Shown here one piece after another: positions 1 through 7,761 of a DNA stretch of 21,027 bases (position 1 is the stretch's first letter; every line of letters starts with the position of its first letter). The notes beneath the pieces were generated by a model. The model made no database searches. It had not been told where the DNA came from and saw only the letters and a program-made list of their open reading frames with translations. This DNA is from CAYSRJ01 sp964525675. Lineage in GTDB: Bacteria; Spirochaetota; B62-G9; DRHN01. The stretch spans positions 1-21,027 of the forward strand of contig CAZGJW010000043.1 of NCBI GenBank assembly GCA_964525675.1. The letters run 5' to 3'. The position numbers and the translations under genes were made by a program.

Positions 1-2
1 GG

Positions 3-176
3 TCGATGAGAAGCGGTATAAACGTCGAGAAAACGGCAATCCTGTATGCCAACATTGTCACGAGTCTCCTGCAGAGGCTGTCGGTGATGGGAAAGATTTT
101 CAATCAGCAGAGAAAGTATGAGCCAAGCGATCTTATCGGACAGATGCTCTCTTTTATGATTCATTCACTTCAGTAG
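3..176 (+). CDS. C-terminal end of a probable TetR/AcrR-type regulator (partial)
   Basis: An open frame runs in from the window edge and ends at TAG 174-176, giving 57 residues with no internal stop. The peptide is mostly helical in character (Leu/Ile-rich, ending 'MLSFMIHSLQ'), as expected for the last helices of a TetR ligand-binding domain. The DNA-binding domain lies outside the window, so the family call rests on context: TetR genes are often found just upstream of MMPL/RND exporters, and the gap to the exporter is only 18 nt. If correct, it probably represses the operon that follows. It could be another small helical protein. Confidence 0.45.
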   Translation, partial: SMRSGINVEKTAILYANIVTSLLQRLSVMGKIFNQQRKYEPSDLIGQMLSFMIHSLQ

Positions 177-194
177 GCAGCAAGAGGTTGTGGA

Positions 195-3110
195 ATGAAA
201 CGATTTTCCGAAGCTGTATTGCGGCTTCGATTCTTTATTATCGTGACGGTCGCATCGGTAACCGTTTTTTTTGCATACGGGATGACCAAACTCGAGATAA
301 ACAGTGACATCACCTCGTATTTGAAACCTGACGACTCTGTCATGGTGCTTTTCAACAGGATCGGAGAAGAGTACGGCGGAAACCACATGGTGTATGTGGC
401 CCTAAGAGCAGAAAACATCATCTCTGCTGATGCATTGAATCTTTTAAAAGAACTCTCTGAAGAGTATAAGAAGATAGACGGTGTATCCAGTATAACAAGC
501 CTTGTGAATATAATCGACATAAAAGAAACTGCAATGGGACTCGAGGTCGGAAAGCTGATCGATCCGAATAATATTCCAACCGGTGCAGACGAACTCAGGT
601 CTCTCCGGGAGTACATTCTATCCAAAGATATCTACCATGGCAAGATCGTTTCAAAAGACGGGACGACAACCATCATCATCTGCAGACTCAAGCCGGAGGC
701 CGATAAAGCGATTGCGACACAGAATATAAAGGAGATAACCGAACGGCTCAGGGGCGATTACAAGGTTTTCTACAGCGGCTTTCCTGTGGAAATGCTCGAA
801 ATTGGGAAATTCATACTGGACGACCTGAAAACTCTCATCCCAATTACCGTTCTCATCATCATTGCGGTACTTTTTTTTAGCTTCAGGACGATACGCGGCG
901 TTGTTCTCCCTCTGCTTATCGTAGTTATCGCCGTAATCTGGACACTGGGCCTGATGGGCTATACAGGCACACCCCTGTCCATGATATCGAACGCTATTCC
1001 GGTAATACTGCTCGGACTGGGAACAGCATACGGCATACATTTTTTAGCGCGGTACTACGAGGATACATCGGATGACCATTTCAGATCAAAGGACATCCAG
1101 AAATCACTATCACACATCGGTATTCCCATACTCCTCACCGCTCTTACCACGGTGGCCGGCTTTCTCTCGTTTACCGGTGCCTATCTCACCGCAATCAGCC
1201 AGTTCGGCATCTTTACAGCATTCGGCGTTGTCATTGCGATGGGTCTCTCCCTCACCTTTCTTCCCGCCCTGCTCTCCTATCTCAAAGTAAAGGTAGGAGG
1301 CGTAGCCTCCGGCAAAAAACACATCTTCAAAACGGGAATGAATGCCATAGCACTGTTCGTATTTCATAGATACAGGCTTATTCTCCTTTTGAGCCTCTGT
1401 GTTGCCGTTTTATCTGCGGCAATCATTCCCCGCATACACGCGGAAACAGACATGATAAGCTACTTCCCGGAAAAATCCGAGATAAAGAAGGCGGATGCAG
1501 TCATAAAAGAGGATTTCGGCGGTTCTTCATCAATACAGCTCGTAATAGACGGGGATATAAAAAATCCCGACGTGCTCCAGAAAATGTACATGCTTGAAAA
1601 ATTCCTCGAGCAGCTCCCCTATGTGAGCAACACCCAATCCCTTGCAGATTTGATTGTGCGTATGAACGAAATAATGACCGGCCACAAAACCATCCCTGAA
1701 ACCGGGGTCCAGGTGGCAAATCTCCTCTTCCTCCTCGAAGGCGATGAGACTATGAATCAGCTCGTTTGAAATGACTATTCCGAGGCCGTGGTTCAGGCCA
1801 CTTTCGGAACTGAAGACAGCAGGATTCGAAAAAAGGTACTGCGAGCCCTCAGGGTGTATATCGACACCTATGTAAATCAAAAGTTTACACCCTATTCGAT
1901 CGATGATTCCGATCTGTCCCGCACTGAATTGGCCCGTGCCTGGCTTGCTGATTTTACAGCAAGAGCTTTATACTACGATATTAAAAAATTCTATCCAGAA
2001 ACTGCTCCTGATATATCCGATATCAGAAAGACAATTACCGAAAAAATCATTCTAAATCCGAAGCAGCCGGCAGAAACCCTTCTTCAAAAAACCGATAAAA
2101 AGGCCCTGGAAGAGGAGCTTTTAACCTTCTTTGAAGAGGAATCGGAAATCTATATCGATAATGCCAGGGACATAGAAAAAACCGTACAAAGCCTTATCAC
2201 ATACGCCGAAAAAAGCGGTGCGGAGAAAAACGATATCAATGCGATCATGAAAAAAGTGATCCCCACGCGGTACTGGGCCGATGACCCTCAATCTCTCCCG
2301 AAAACCGGTGAGTTCGTATACGCAAAAATAAAAAAGGCGCAAGACGAATCAAGGACCAGAGAGTTTGCAGACAATCTGATGAAAACGCTCTTTGCCCGGT
2401 ACAGGCACGACCAAATTCTCAGAAAAAAGATCGAAGACGACCTCTGGGTTCTTAACCTGAGCAGCTTTGAAATCCCTTCTTCTTTTTCCGAGAGCAAGGC
2501 GATGCAGCCGAATCCGATGAAAGATATACGCATGAACGCACGGCTTACCGGCATGTTCATGATCTCCGAGCGACTCAACAACAGCCTTATTAAAAGCCAG
2601 GTTCAGAGTATCATCATTGCGATAGTCGTTGTGTGGCTGCTTCTTTCGCTTCAGTTCAAATCGATGAAAACCGGGCTCGTCGTGCTCTCCCCCATCGTGC
2701 TTGTGATTCTCATCAACTTCGCAATCATGGGGTACACCCGTATTCCCCTCGACTATGCGACAATGCTCGCTGGGAGCATTTTAATAGGCGTGGGCATAGA
2801 TTACTCCATACATTTTGCATCCCGTTTCAAATCGGAGTTCAAGAAACATAGTGATGCCAAATCCAGCCTGGAAAATACGCTCGGTTCGACGGGAATTGCA
2901 ATAGTAATCAATGCACTTATGGTCGCACTCGGATTTTTTGTGCTCGTTGCAGGACAGTTCGTTCCCATCAAGAGGGAGGGATGGATGATCGGGGTTCTCA
3001 TGATTTTAAGCGCCTTCGCCGCGCTCATATACCTGCCATCCCTCATACTGCTGCTTCGAAAATTCGTCAGGTTCGACGGCAACTCTAAAAGAAAAAAATC
3101 GGTTTCATAA
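195..3110 (+). pseudogene. MMPL/RND-family exporter, one frame interrupted by an in-frame TGA at 1767-1769
   Basis: This is an inner-membrane RND-type exporter of the MMPL family, which exports lipids or hydrophobic molecules using the proton gradient. The first segment (195-1769, 524 aa) has TM1 near residues 12-32, a periplasmic domain to about 210, TM2-6 at about 212-370 including the conserved 'GLGTAYGIHFLARY' stretch, TM7 near 392-413 and the start of the second periplasmic domain. The second segment (to TAA at 3108-3110) is in the SAME frame, finishes that domain and carries TM8-12 with 'GVGIDYSIHFASRF'. Ignoring the TGA the protein is about 971 codons, normal for the family. The stop falls inside a periplasmic domain, so this is not a natural two-subunit split. 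No convincing ribosome-binding site precedes the first in-frame start after it (GTG 1788). The gene start has AGAGG at 183-187. A nonsense mutation or sequencing error is most likely; recoding is the less likely option. Confidence 0.85.
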
Positions 3111-3127
3111 GGAATAAGGAGAATCAC

Positions 3128-3871
3128 ATGAAAAAGTTTTTCTTTCTAACAGTACTGCTCATTTCAGCTATAACGGCAAGCAATCTGTTTGCCCTGACCG
3201 TCCTGGAAATCGCGCAGAAGGGTGATGCGGTTGTAAACGCACCGGAAGATGCCCATATCCTCACCACGATGATACTCCGGGACAAGAATGGAAATGAAAA
3301 CAGGAGAACCTCGGAGATTTTCCAGATGGGCGCCCAGAAGAGGCTCATCCGGTTTCTTTCTCCGGCCGATCAGCGTGGTATCGGGTTTCTCGCGCTGCCA
3401 GACGATGTTATGTACCTGTACCTCCCGGCCTATCACAAGATACGGCAGATCGCATCCCATGTGAAAAACCAGAACTTTGCAGGTACTGACATGACGTATG
3501 AGGACCTCAGTGAGTTCGAGCTAGCAAAGGCGCACAGCGTTGAAAAAATTGGAGAGGATGACAGTACATACAAGCTGAAACTTACACCCGGCAATACAGA
3601 TGGAAAAGACTACTCGCACCTCATCGTTCTATACCGAAAAGACAATTTCTACCCAACCCTTGTCAAGTACTATGATGTATCCGGCATCCTGATCAAAACA
3701 ATCGAGAGAACGGATATTGTCAAAGTGAAGGGCTACTGGGTTGCAAAAAAGCTTGTGGCAACGGATCTCCGAAAGAACCACTCGACTACAAGTATCATGG
3801 ACAGGATAGAGTTCGATGTCGGCCTTACAGACGATGTTTTCACAAAAAGATACCTGATGAGAACGCGATAG
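3128..3871 (+). CDS. Periplasmic LolA-like, outer membrane lipoprotein-sorting family protein
   Basis: The 247-residue product begins with a classic signal peptide: two lysines, a hydrophobic stretch and a probable cleavage after 'SNLFA' (residue 22). The rest fits the LolA-like 'outer membrane lipoprotein-sorting protein' family, a one-domain beta fold that carries lipids or lipoproteins across the periplasm. 'KRLIRFLSPADQRGIGFLAL' and 'YLPAYHKIRQI' are typical of that family. AAGGAG lies just before the ATG, and the gene starts 17 nt after the exporter stop. Proteins of this type are commonly encoded beside MMPL/RND exporters, so it probably hands cargo from the exporter to the outer membrane. 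The cargo is unknown. The frame is intact even though the exporter is interrupted. Confidence 0.8.
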   Translation: MKKFFFLTVLLISAITASNLFALTVLEIAQKGDAVVNAPEDAHILTTMILRDKNGNENRRTSEIFQMGAQKRLIRFLSPADQRGIGFLALPDDVMYLYLPAYHKIRQIASHVKNQNFAGTDMTYEDLSEFELAKAHSVEKIGEDDSTYKLKLTPGNTDGKDYSHLIVLYRKDNFYPTLVKYYDVSGILIKTIERTDIVKVKGYWVAKKLVATDLRKNHSTTSIMDRIEFDVGLTDDVFTKRYLMRTR

Positions 3872-3880
3872 GAGGAAATA

Positions 3881-5194
3881 ATGAAGACAATATCGATAGT
3901 TTATGTGCGGGTGTGTTTTTATATCGTAGCGTTCGCGATATTTTTTACAGGATCAGTCCCGTCAGGATCGACCCTGTATGCTGGAGTTTCAGTAGGCGGG
4001 AGCATCGAGACCGAAAACGAGTTTCAATTTAATGGCGGCGACCTGCAAAGAAACCTGAACACTCTGTCCATTACATTCGAGTACGCAACCGACAAATACC
4101 ATCTTCTGGCAAGCCCGGAGTTGGCGGTGTCGGGCCTGGTCAATATGTTCGATGCATCCGGACTTCAGGACATCGAGCAGGTCTCTCCCTATTCGCTGCA
4201 GTTGAAAGAAGCCTATGTCGATGTCTACGAGTTTCTCATTCCTGCCATGGATGTGAGAATCGGGAAACAGATCGTTGTCTGGGGAACCGGTGACCGAATT
4301 AATCCGACGACGAATCTATGTCCACTCGACTTGTCAAACCTCTTTGATTTCGGAGAACGACTCGGTATCGATGCTGTTTCTGCCAACCTCTACCTGGGAG
4401 TTTTCAACATTACAGCGATATACTCTCCTTTATTCACTCCTGCACTGCTGGCGGAGAACTTTGAAGAAATGGCAGGTATAAGCCTCGGGCAGAACACCCT
4501 CGAGCTTCCTGATCAGGCACTCGGCGAATCATCTCAGTTGGGACTGCGGCTCAACTGGCAGATGTTCAACTACGATTTCTCGGCAAGTTACTACTACGGC
4601 CGGTACTCCATTCCCGCTATTAACAAAATCACCCTCAACCTGCTGGGTTGGGTGGAATCTTCTGAATCGTTCTTCCCGCGGGTACAGGTGGCCGGACTCG
4701 ACTGTTCAGGAAGCATTTCAGACATCGGTATCTGGGGAGAAGCGGGCTACTTCATACCGGAGGATTATACAACCGACGCATACCTGGGGCAAAACCCTGT
4801 TAGCGAACAGTCCTCATCACCCTATTTCCGTTATGTGATCGGCGCTGACTACACATTCGGCTCCGGCGTGTACACTAATTTTCAGTTCATCCATGGATTC
4901 GATCATGAGACAGGCAAAAACCAGCTGAATGACTATATTATAACAAGAACTGAAAAGAGCTTTTTCAGCGACAAACTCAAGGTCATGCCCTGCACCGTCG
5001 TGTTCAGTGTGCATGAATGGAGCAGTATATCGGACAGCTACGGTTTTGCATATATCCCGGAGGTCGAGTTCCATCCGGTCGACAACCTGGAGTTCGATAT
5101 CGGAAGCTACATCATCCACGGGAAAGGGAACTCCCTGTTTGCAAACCTGAAAAATAATGATGCACTCTTCTGCAACGTAAAGGTGCAGTTTTAG
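3881..5194 (+). CDS. Outer-membrane beta-barrel protein, DUF1302-like
   Basis: A 437-residue secreted protein with an N-terminal hydrophobic signal (about residues 8-34). The rest alternates polar and hydrophobic residues as in beta-strands ('SASYYYGRYSI', 'NFQFIHGFDHET') and ends in 'CNVKVQF', the terminal Phe being the usual barrel-assembly signal. The segment 'DVRIGKQIVVWGTGDRINPT' resembles the conserved R-G-K/R-Q-x-x-x-W-G...NP signature of DUF1302-type barrels. AGGAGG precedes the ATG and the gene begins 9 nt after its neighbour, so it is the last gene of the exporter operon. It probably forms the outer-membrane part of the same envelope export system. The substrate cannot be read from sequence. 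Confidence 0.7.
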   Translation: MKTISIVYVRVCFYIVAFAIFFTGSVPSGSTLYAGVSVGGSIETENEFQFNGGDLQRNLNTLSITFEYATDKYHLLASPELAVSGLVNMFDASGLQDIEQVSPYSLQLKEAYVDVYEFLIPAMDVRIGKQIVVWGTGDRINPTTNLCPLDLSNLFDFGERLGIDAVSANLYLGVFNITAIYSPLFTPALLAENFEEMAGISLGQNTLELPDQALGESSQLGLRLNWQMFNYDFSASYYYGRYSIPAINKITLNLLGWVESSESFFPRVQVAGLDCSGSISDIGIWGEAGYFIPEDYTTDAYLGQNPVSEQSSSPYFRYVIGADYTFGSGVYTNFQFIHGFDHETGKNQLNDYIITRTEKSFFSDKLKVMPCTVVFSVHEWSSISDSYGFAYIPEVEFHPVDNLEFDIGSYIIHGKGNSLFANLKNNDALFCNVKVQF

Positions 5195-5290
5195 GATTTA
5201 CCGTATGGCGGACAGCTCTTTAAATAAAAATAAGAATTCAGCATAAACCTCAGGATTTGTGCCACCTTAAGTAAAAAACTCTGTATATTT

Positions 5291-5320
5291 AAATGTGGCG
5301 TGTTCCCCTGGGGAAAGTCC
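5291..5320 (-). repeat. Dispersed repeat fragment with palindromic core (related copy at 20554-20584)
   Basis: The core TTCCCCTGGGGAA is a near-perfect palindrome. The reverse complement of this stretch closely matches 20554-20584: both contain GGACTTTCCCCAGGGG followed by a short variable stretch and CGCCAC(A/T)TT. It sits directly upstream of the SDR remnant, where the missing N-terminal half of that gene should be. This suggests a mobile or rearrangement-associated repeat. The family is not identified. Confidence 0.6.
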
Positions 5321-5350
5321 TTGACAGGATGTATCCCTAGTAAACATTTC

Positions 5351-5669
5351 AAGTGTCTGCGTACGGCAGGCCTGGCCTGCATGGTCGGTGTACTCCGCGG
5401 CAAAGGCGGGGCTTGTTCAGTTTTCAAACTGTCTGTACACGGAACTCAGAGAGTATGGCATTCGTGTGACAACGGTCATTCCCTCATGGGGCGCAACAAA
5501 CTTTCTTGCTTCGGCACATCTCAATGGTTTTGATTCTAAAATAAAGGCAAAAACAATTAAACCCGCTGAACTGGGAGACCTCATCGCAACCATATGCGCG
5601 CTGCCCTCCCACCTTAACGTACAGGACGTTACCCTGTGGCCGATCGTACAGAAGATCGAACCGCTGTGA
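5351..5669 (+). pseudogene. Short-chain dehydrogenase/reductase (SDR) remnant, 5'-truncated and frameshifted
   Basis: From GTG 5388 to TGA 5667-5669 the frame gives 'VYSAAKAGLVQFSNCLYTEL' and continues like an SDR C-terminal half: the YxxxK catalytic pair, then 'YGIRVTTVIPSWGATNF' where SDRs have I-R-V-x-x-x-x-P-G. Just upstream, in another frame, 'TAGLACMVG' (about 5363-5389) looks like the segment that normally precedes the catalytic Tyr, so a small frameshift separates the two parts. The NAD-binding half (TGxxxGIG, NNAG) is absent and its place is taken by the repeat at 5291-5320. This is a dead gene fragment with no role to assign. It is not a copy of the intact SDR at 12145-13038; only the family is shared. 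Confidence 0.75.
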
Positions 5670-6064
5670 GGCTGCGAGAACCGGCGTGTCGGTTTGATAT
5701 TCTCGACATACGGTACTCACCTATTGCCTATAAAATCACAAGATAAATTACTATAGGCATCACAAAAAATAATAAAGCGGTCGTGCAATCAGGAGCGGAT
5801 CATGCAAACAGTGTGACGGTACCTATTTTCTTATTAATCACTGTTTTACTTACGACCGTCCCCTTTTGATAGTCGACCATTCCCTGAAGAACAAGCACTT
5901 CCGCAGGCATTTGTTATACCTCGCTTCGCTTCGACTTCACTTCGGCTTCGCTTTGCATAACATACTGCTATAGACACATTAGTGATACACTGGTATTGCA
6001 TCAATGATTATACTTAAGATATAGTTCTACTCTTTTATAAATACGTTGATCAGCGTCAAGAAAA
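5670..6064. other. Intergenic debris with several inverted repeats; no gene seen
   Basis: No coding frame here looks like a protein. Visible structures are: AACCG/CGGTT inside GAGAA/TTCTC just after the SDR remnant; an 8-bp inverted repeat TGCCTATA (5725-5732) / TATAGGCA (5752-5759); CGGTCGT (near 5779) facing ACGACCG (near 5854); and a CTTCG-rich stretch around 5923-5953 bracketed by TGTTAT and ATAACA. None has a T-tract placed like a clear terminator. Confidence 0.5.
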
Positions 6065-6173
6065 TTATGGTTTTATCCATTAAAATTCTGGTTTTTTTAC
6101 CAGAATTTTTGTACTCAATTGACTTATTATGTTACAATTACCTATCATTGCATTCTATAGGTAAAAACCATTA
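6065..6173. mobile_element. MITE-like element, copy 1
   Basis: About 105 bp bounded by imperfect terminal inverted repeats (TGGTTTTATCC at the left, GGTAAAAACCA at the right) and flanked on both sides by TTA. An internal perfect hairpin AATTCTGG/CCAGAATT lies near the left end, and TTACCTAT/ATAGGTAA lies near the right end. A second, diverged copy with the same ends, same internal hairpin and same TTA flanks is at 11893-12002. There is no coding capacity, which fits a non-autonomous element. The exact right edge is uncertain because similarity to copy 2 runs about 8 bp further (GGYAAGYG). Confidence 0.65.
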
Positions 6174-6174
6174 G

Positions 6175-6393
6175 GCAAGCGCCGTCGCGCTCGCCGACAG
6201 CATGGTGATTCTTCTGCCGAAACATCAGGTACACTGCTTTCTTATAAACGAGAAGTTTCGGAACGATTTCATCAATATGCTCATGAAAAAACAGCGCCAT
6301 CTTGCCGGCCGCATTTTCTACCTGACCGCACATAATGTGGAAGAGCGCTTTTTTCTGTTTTTGATAGATCAAACTTCGTCGTATGATAGGTAA
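6175..6393 (+). pseudogene. Crp/Fnr-family regulator remnant (end of sensor domain and dimer helix only)
   Basis: The frame opens right after TAG 6172-6174, at the edge of the MITE-like element, and reads 'ASAVALADSMVILLPKHQV' and then 'NEKFRNDFINMLMKKQRHLA' followed by 'NVEERFFLFLID'. That matches the end of a Crp cyclic-nucleotide beta-roll (S/A-V-x-A-x-x-D-S-x-V-x-x-x-P) and the long C-helix ending with the conserved E-x-R-x-x-x-x-L. The first part of the beta-roll and the whole DNA-binding helix-turn-helix are missing. The protein would be about 70 residues against about 230 for the family. It is a dead fragment by this reading; the family assignment is by eye. Confidence 0.55.
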
Positions 6394-6421
6394 GCGTCCA
6401 TCCATAACGCATAGAGGGTGT

Positions 6422-7336
6422 ATGAAAAATAAGCTTCGCATCGAGCATTTCCTGATGGTAATCGCTTCCCTGTTCTGGGCCTTCGGACATCCGGCAGGCA
6501 GGGTACTCGTAACAAAGGTCCATCCATTCCAGCTCGGCGCTGTGACGCTTGCATCGGGTTTATTGGGCGTACTTGTTTTCATGACTAGCACAGGCAAAAT
6601 CAAAGACTATATCAAAATTAATGCGAGGGATCTTTTAATTTCGCTTGGCCTCGGTGTTTTCGGTTTCTTTTTTTACCAGATACTCACATTCAGCGCTCTT
6701 GCCAGAATTCCTGCATCGATGAATGCCGTGCTTGTTTCAACCAATGTTGTTTTCATTACCCTGCTTGCAGGCCTGTTCCTTTCTGAAAAAATTAAAATAG
6801 CCACCGTCTTCGGCATTGCAGTAGCATTTACCGGTGTCATTTTCGTAACGTTCAACAGAGGGTTCGTACTTTCAAAAACGATCGATGTTTTAGGCTGCGG
6901 ATTCTCGATACTTGCAGCTCTGTCGTTTTCCTTCTATTCGGTTCTCGGTAAAAAAGTACTTATGCGAAACGACCCGCTTACAGTTGCTTCACTTGCACTT
7001 CTATCGGGCGCTGTTCTTCTCAATATTCTAACGGCTTTTACAGTCGGCTACGATGAAATCGTTTCTGCGGGGACCGATGCGTTATTACTGATGATATTTC
7101 TTGGGCTGACAATGATAGGTGTTGCCTATCCGTTGTGGTTTGCCTGCTTGAAACGAGTAAGGGCATCCCAGGTGGCAATATACATCTATCTTACCCCTGT
7201 ATTTGCGGTTATACTCTCAATGATCATTCTCAAAGAGTCCTTCTCCTGGCTGTTCTGGGTGGGCGGGGCATTCATACTTGGAGGGATTATTTTTATCAAT
7301 ACCGTGAAACAGGGTAAAATCTCAGAGAAGGTATAG
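6422..7336 (+). CDS. EamA/DMT-family inner-membrane permease
   Basis: A 304-residue, very hydrophobic protein with about ten membrane helices in two related halves, the hallmark of EamA (drug/metabolite transporter) proteins. 'ASLFWAFGHPAGRVLV' opens repeat 1, 'RIPASMNAVLVSTNVVFITL' matches the conserved end of repeat 1, and 'RASQVAIYIYLTPVFAVILS' with 'WVGGAFILGGII' closes repeat 2. ATG 6422 was chosen because AGAGGG (6413-6418) sits just before it and 'MKNKLR' is a natural cytoplasmic start; in-frame ATG 6383 would overlap the Crp remnant and has no ribosome-binding site. Members export amino acids, nucleotides or other metabolites, so the substrate cannot be predicted. It is followed 9 nt later by the LsrG-like gene, probably as one transcript. 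Confidence 0.85.
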   Translation: MKNKLRIEHFLMVIASLFWAFGHPAGRVLVTKVHPFQLGAVTLASGLLGVLVFMTSTGKIKDYIKINARDLLISLGLGVFGFFFYQILTFSALARIPASMNAVLVSTNVVFITLLAGLFLSEKIKIATVFGIAVAFTGVIFVTFNRGFVLSKTIDVLGCGFSILAALSFSFYSVLGKKVLMRNDPLTVASLALLSGAVLLNILTAFTVGYDEIVSAGTDALLLMIFLGLTMIGVAYPLWFACLKRVRASQVAIYIYLTPVFAVILSMIILKESFSWLFWVGGAFILGGIIFINTVKQGKISEKV

Positions 7337-7345
7337 GAGGCCGAT

Positions 7346-7639
7346 ATGTACGTTACAACAGTCATGGTTCATGTCAAAAAGGATCATATTCAGGACTTCA
7401 TCGATGCCTCTATCATAAATCACGAAGGCTCGGTAAAAGAACCGGGGAACAGACGGTTTGACATTCTTCAGAGCATCGAGGACCCGACAAGGTTCATTCT
7501 ATACGAGGCGTATGATTCAAAGGATTCGGCTGCAGCCCACAAGGATACCGCGCACTACAAAACCTGGCGGGATGCTGTTGCCGACTGTATGGCTGAACCG
7601 AGAAAAGGTATTGCATATACCAGCATCCGACCGGTTTAG
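7346..7639 (+). CDS. Antibiotic-biosynthesis-monooxygenase-fold protein (LsrG/YgiN-like)
   Basis: This is a small 97-residue ABM-domain protein (ferredoxin-like fold, usually dimeric). The sequence 'MYVTTVMVHVK', 'NHEGSVKEPGNRRFDILQ', 'RFILYEAYDS', 'HKDTAHYKTWRD' follows the family almost from end to end and resembles LsrG, which handles phosphorylated AI-2, and related quinol monooxygenases. AGGAGG precedes the ATG and the EamA gene ends only 9 nt upstream. In sugar and diol gene clusters such proteins often accompany dehydrogenases and may deal with reactive dicarbonyls. No lsr genes are visible, so AI-2 processing is only one possibility. Confidence 0.85.
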   Translation: MYVTTVMVHVKKDHIQDFIDASIINHEGSVKEPGNRRFDILQSIEDPTRFILYEAYDSKDSAAAHKDTAHYKTWRDAVADCMAEPRKGIAYTSIRPV

Positions 7640-7700
7640 TCAGTATCAGTCACAAAACCTTCGTATACCTACTTTACTTTAAACAATCATTTTTTACATC

Positions 7701-7728
7701 TTGACAAACACACTCGGCATGCTATTAT
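7701..7728 (+). promoter_or_regulatory. Promoter of the sugar ABC importer operon
   Basis: A consensus -35 box TTGACA (7701-7706) is followed 16 bp later by TATTAT (7723-7728); TTATAT at 7725-7730 with an 18-bp spacer is the alternative -10. The binding-protein ATG is at 7762 with GGGAGG at 7747-7752. It fits a sigma-70-type promoter. No clear operator palindrome was seen beside it. Confidence 0.7.
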
Positions 7729-7761
7729 ATAAAAAATTCTATATGAGGGAGGAAAGAAACA

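Noticed and set aside
1767..1800. Selenocysteine insertion at the exporter TGA
   Set aside because: The downstream hairpin is only 4 bp, no catalytic Cys is expected in this periplasmic region, and no sel gene is visible. Kept only as an unlikely option.
1788..3110. A separate second exporter subunit starting at GTG 1788
   Set aside because: It is in the same frame as the first part, starts in mid-domain, lacks a proper ribosome-binding site and has only TM8-12. A broken single gene explains it better.
5923..5965. Integron attC site
   Set aside because: The TGTTATAC and GCATAACA arms are in the wrong order and do not match the RYYYAAC/GTTRRRY core pair; no integrase or cassette array is nearby.
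6145..6603. A 152-codon minus-strand frame opposite the Crp remnant and EamA start
   Set aside because: It is opposite recognisable coding sequence on the plus strand, and its translation has no recognisable domain.
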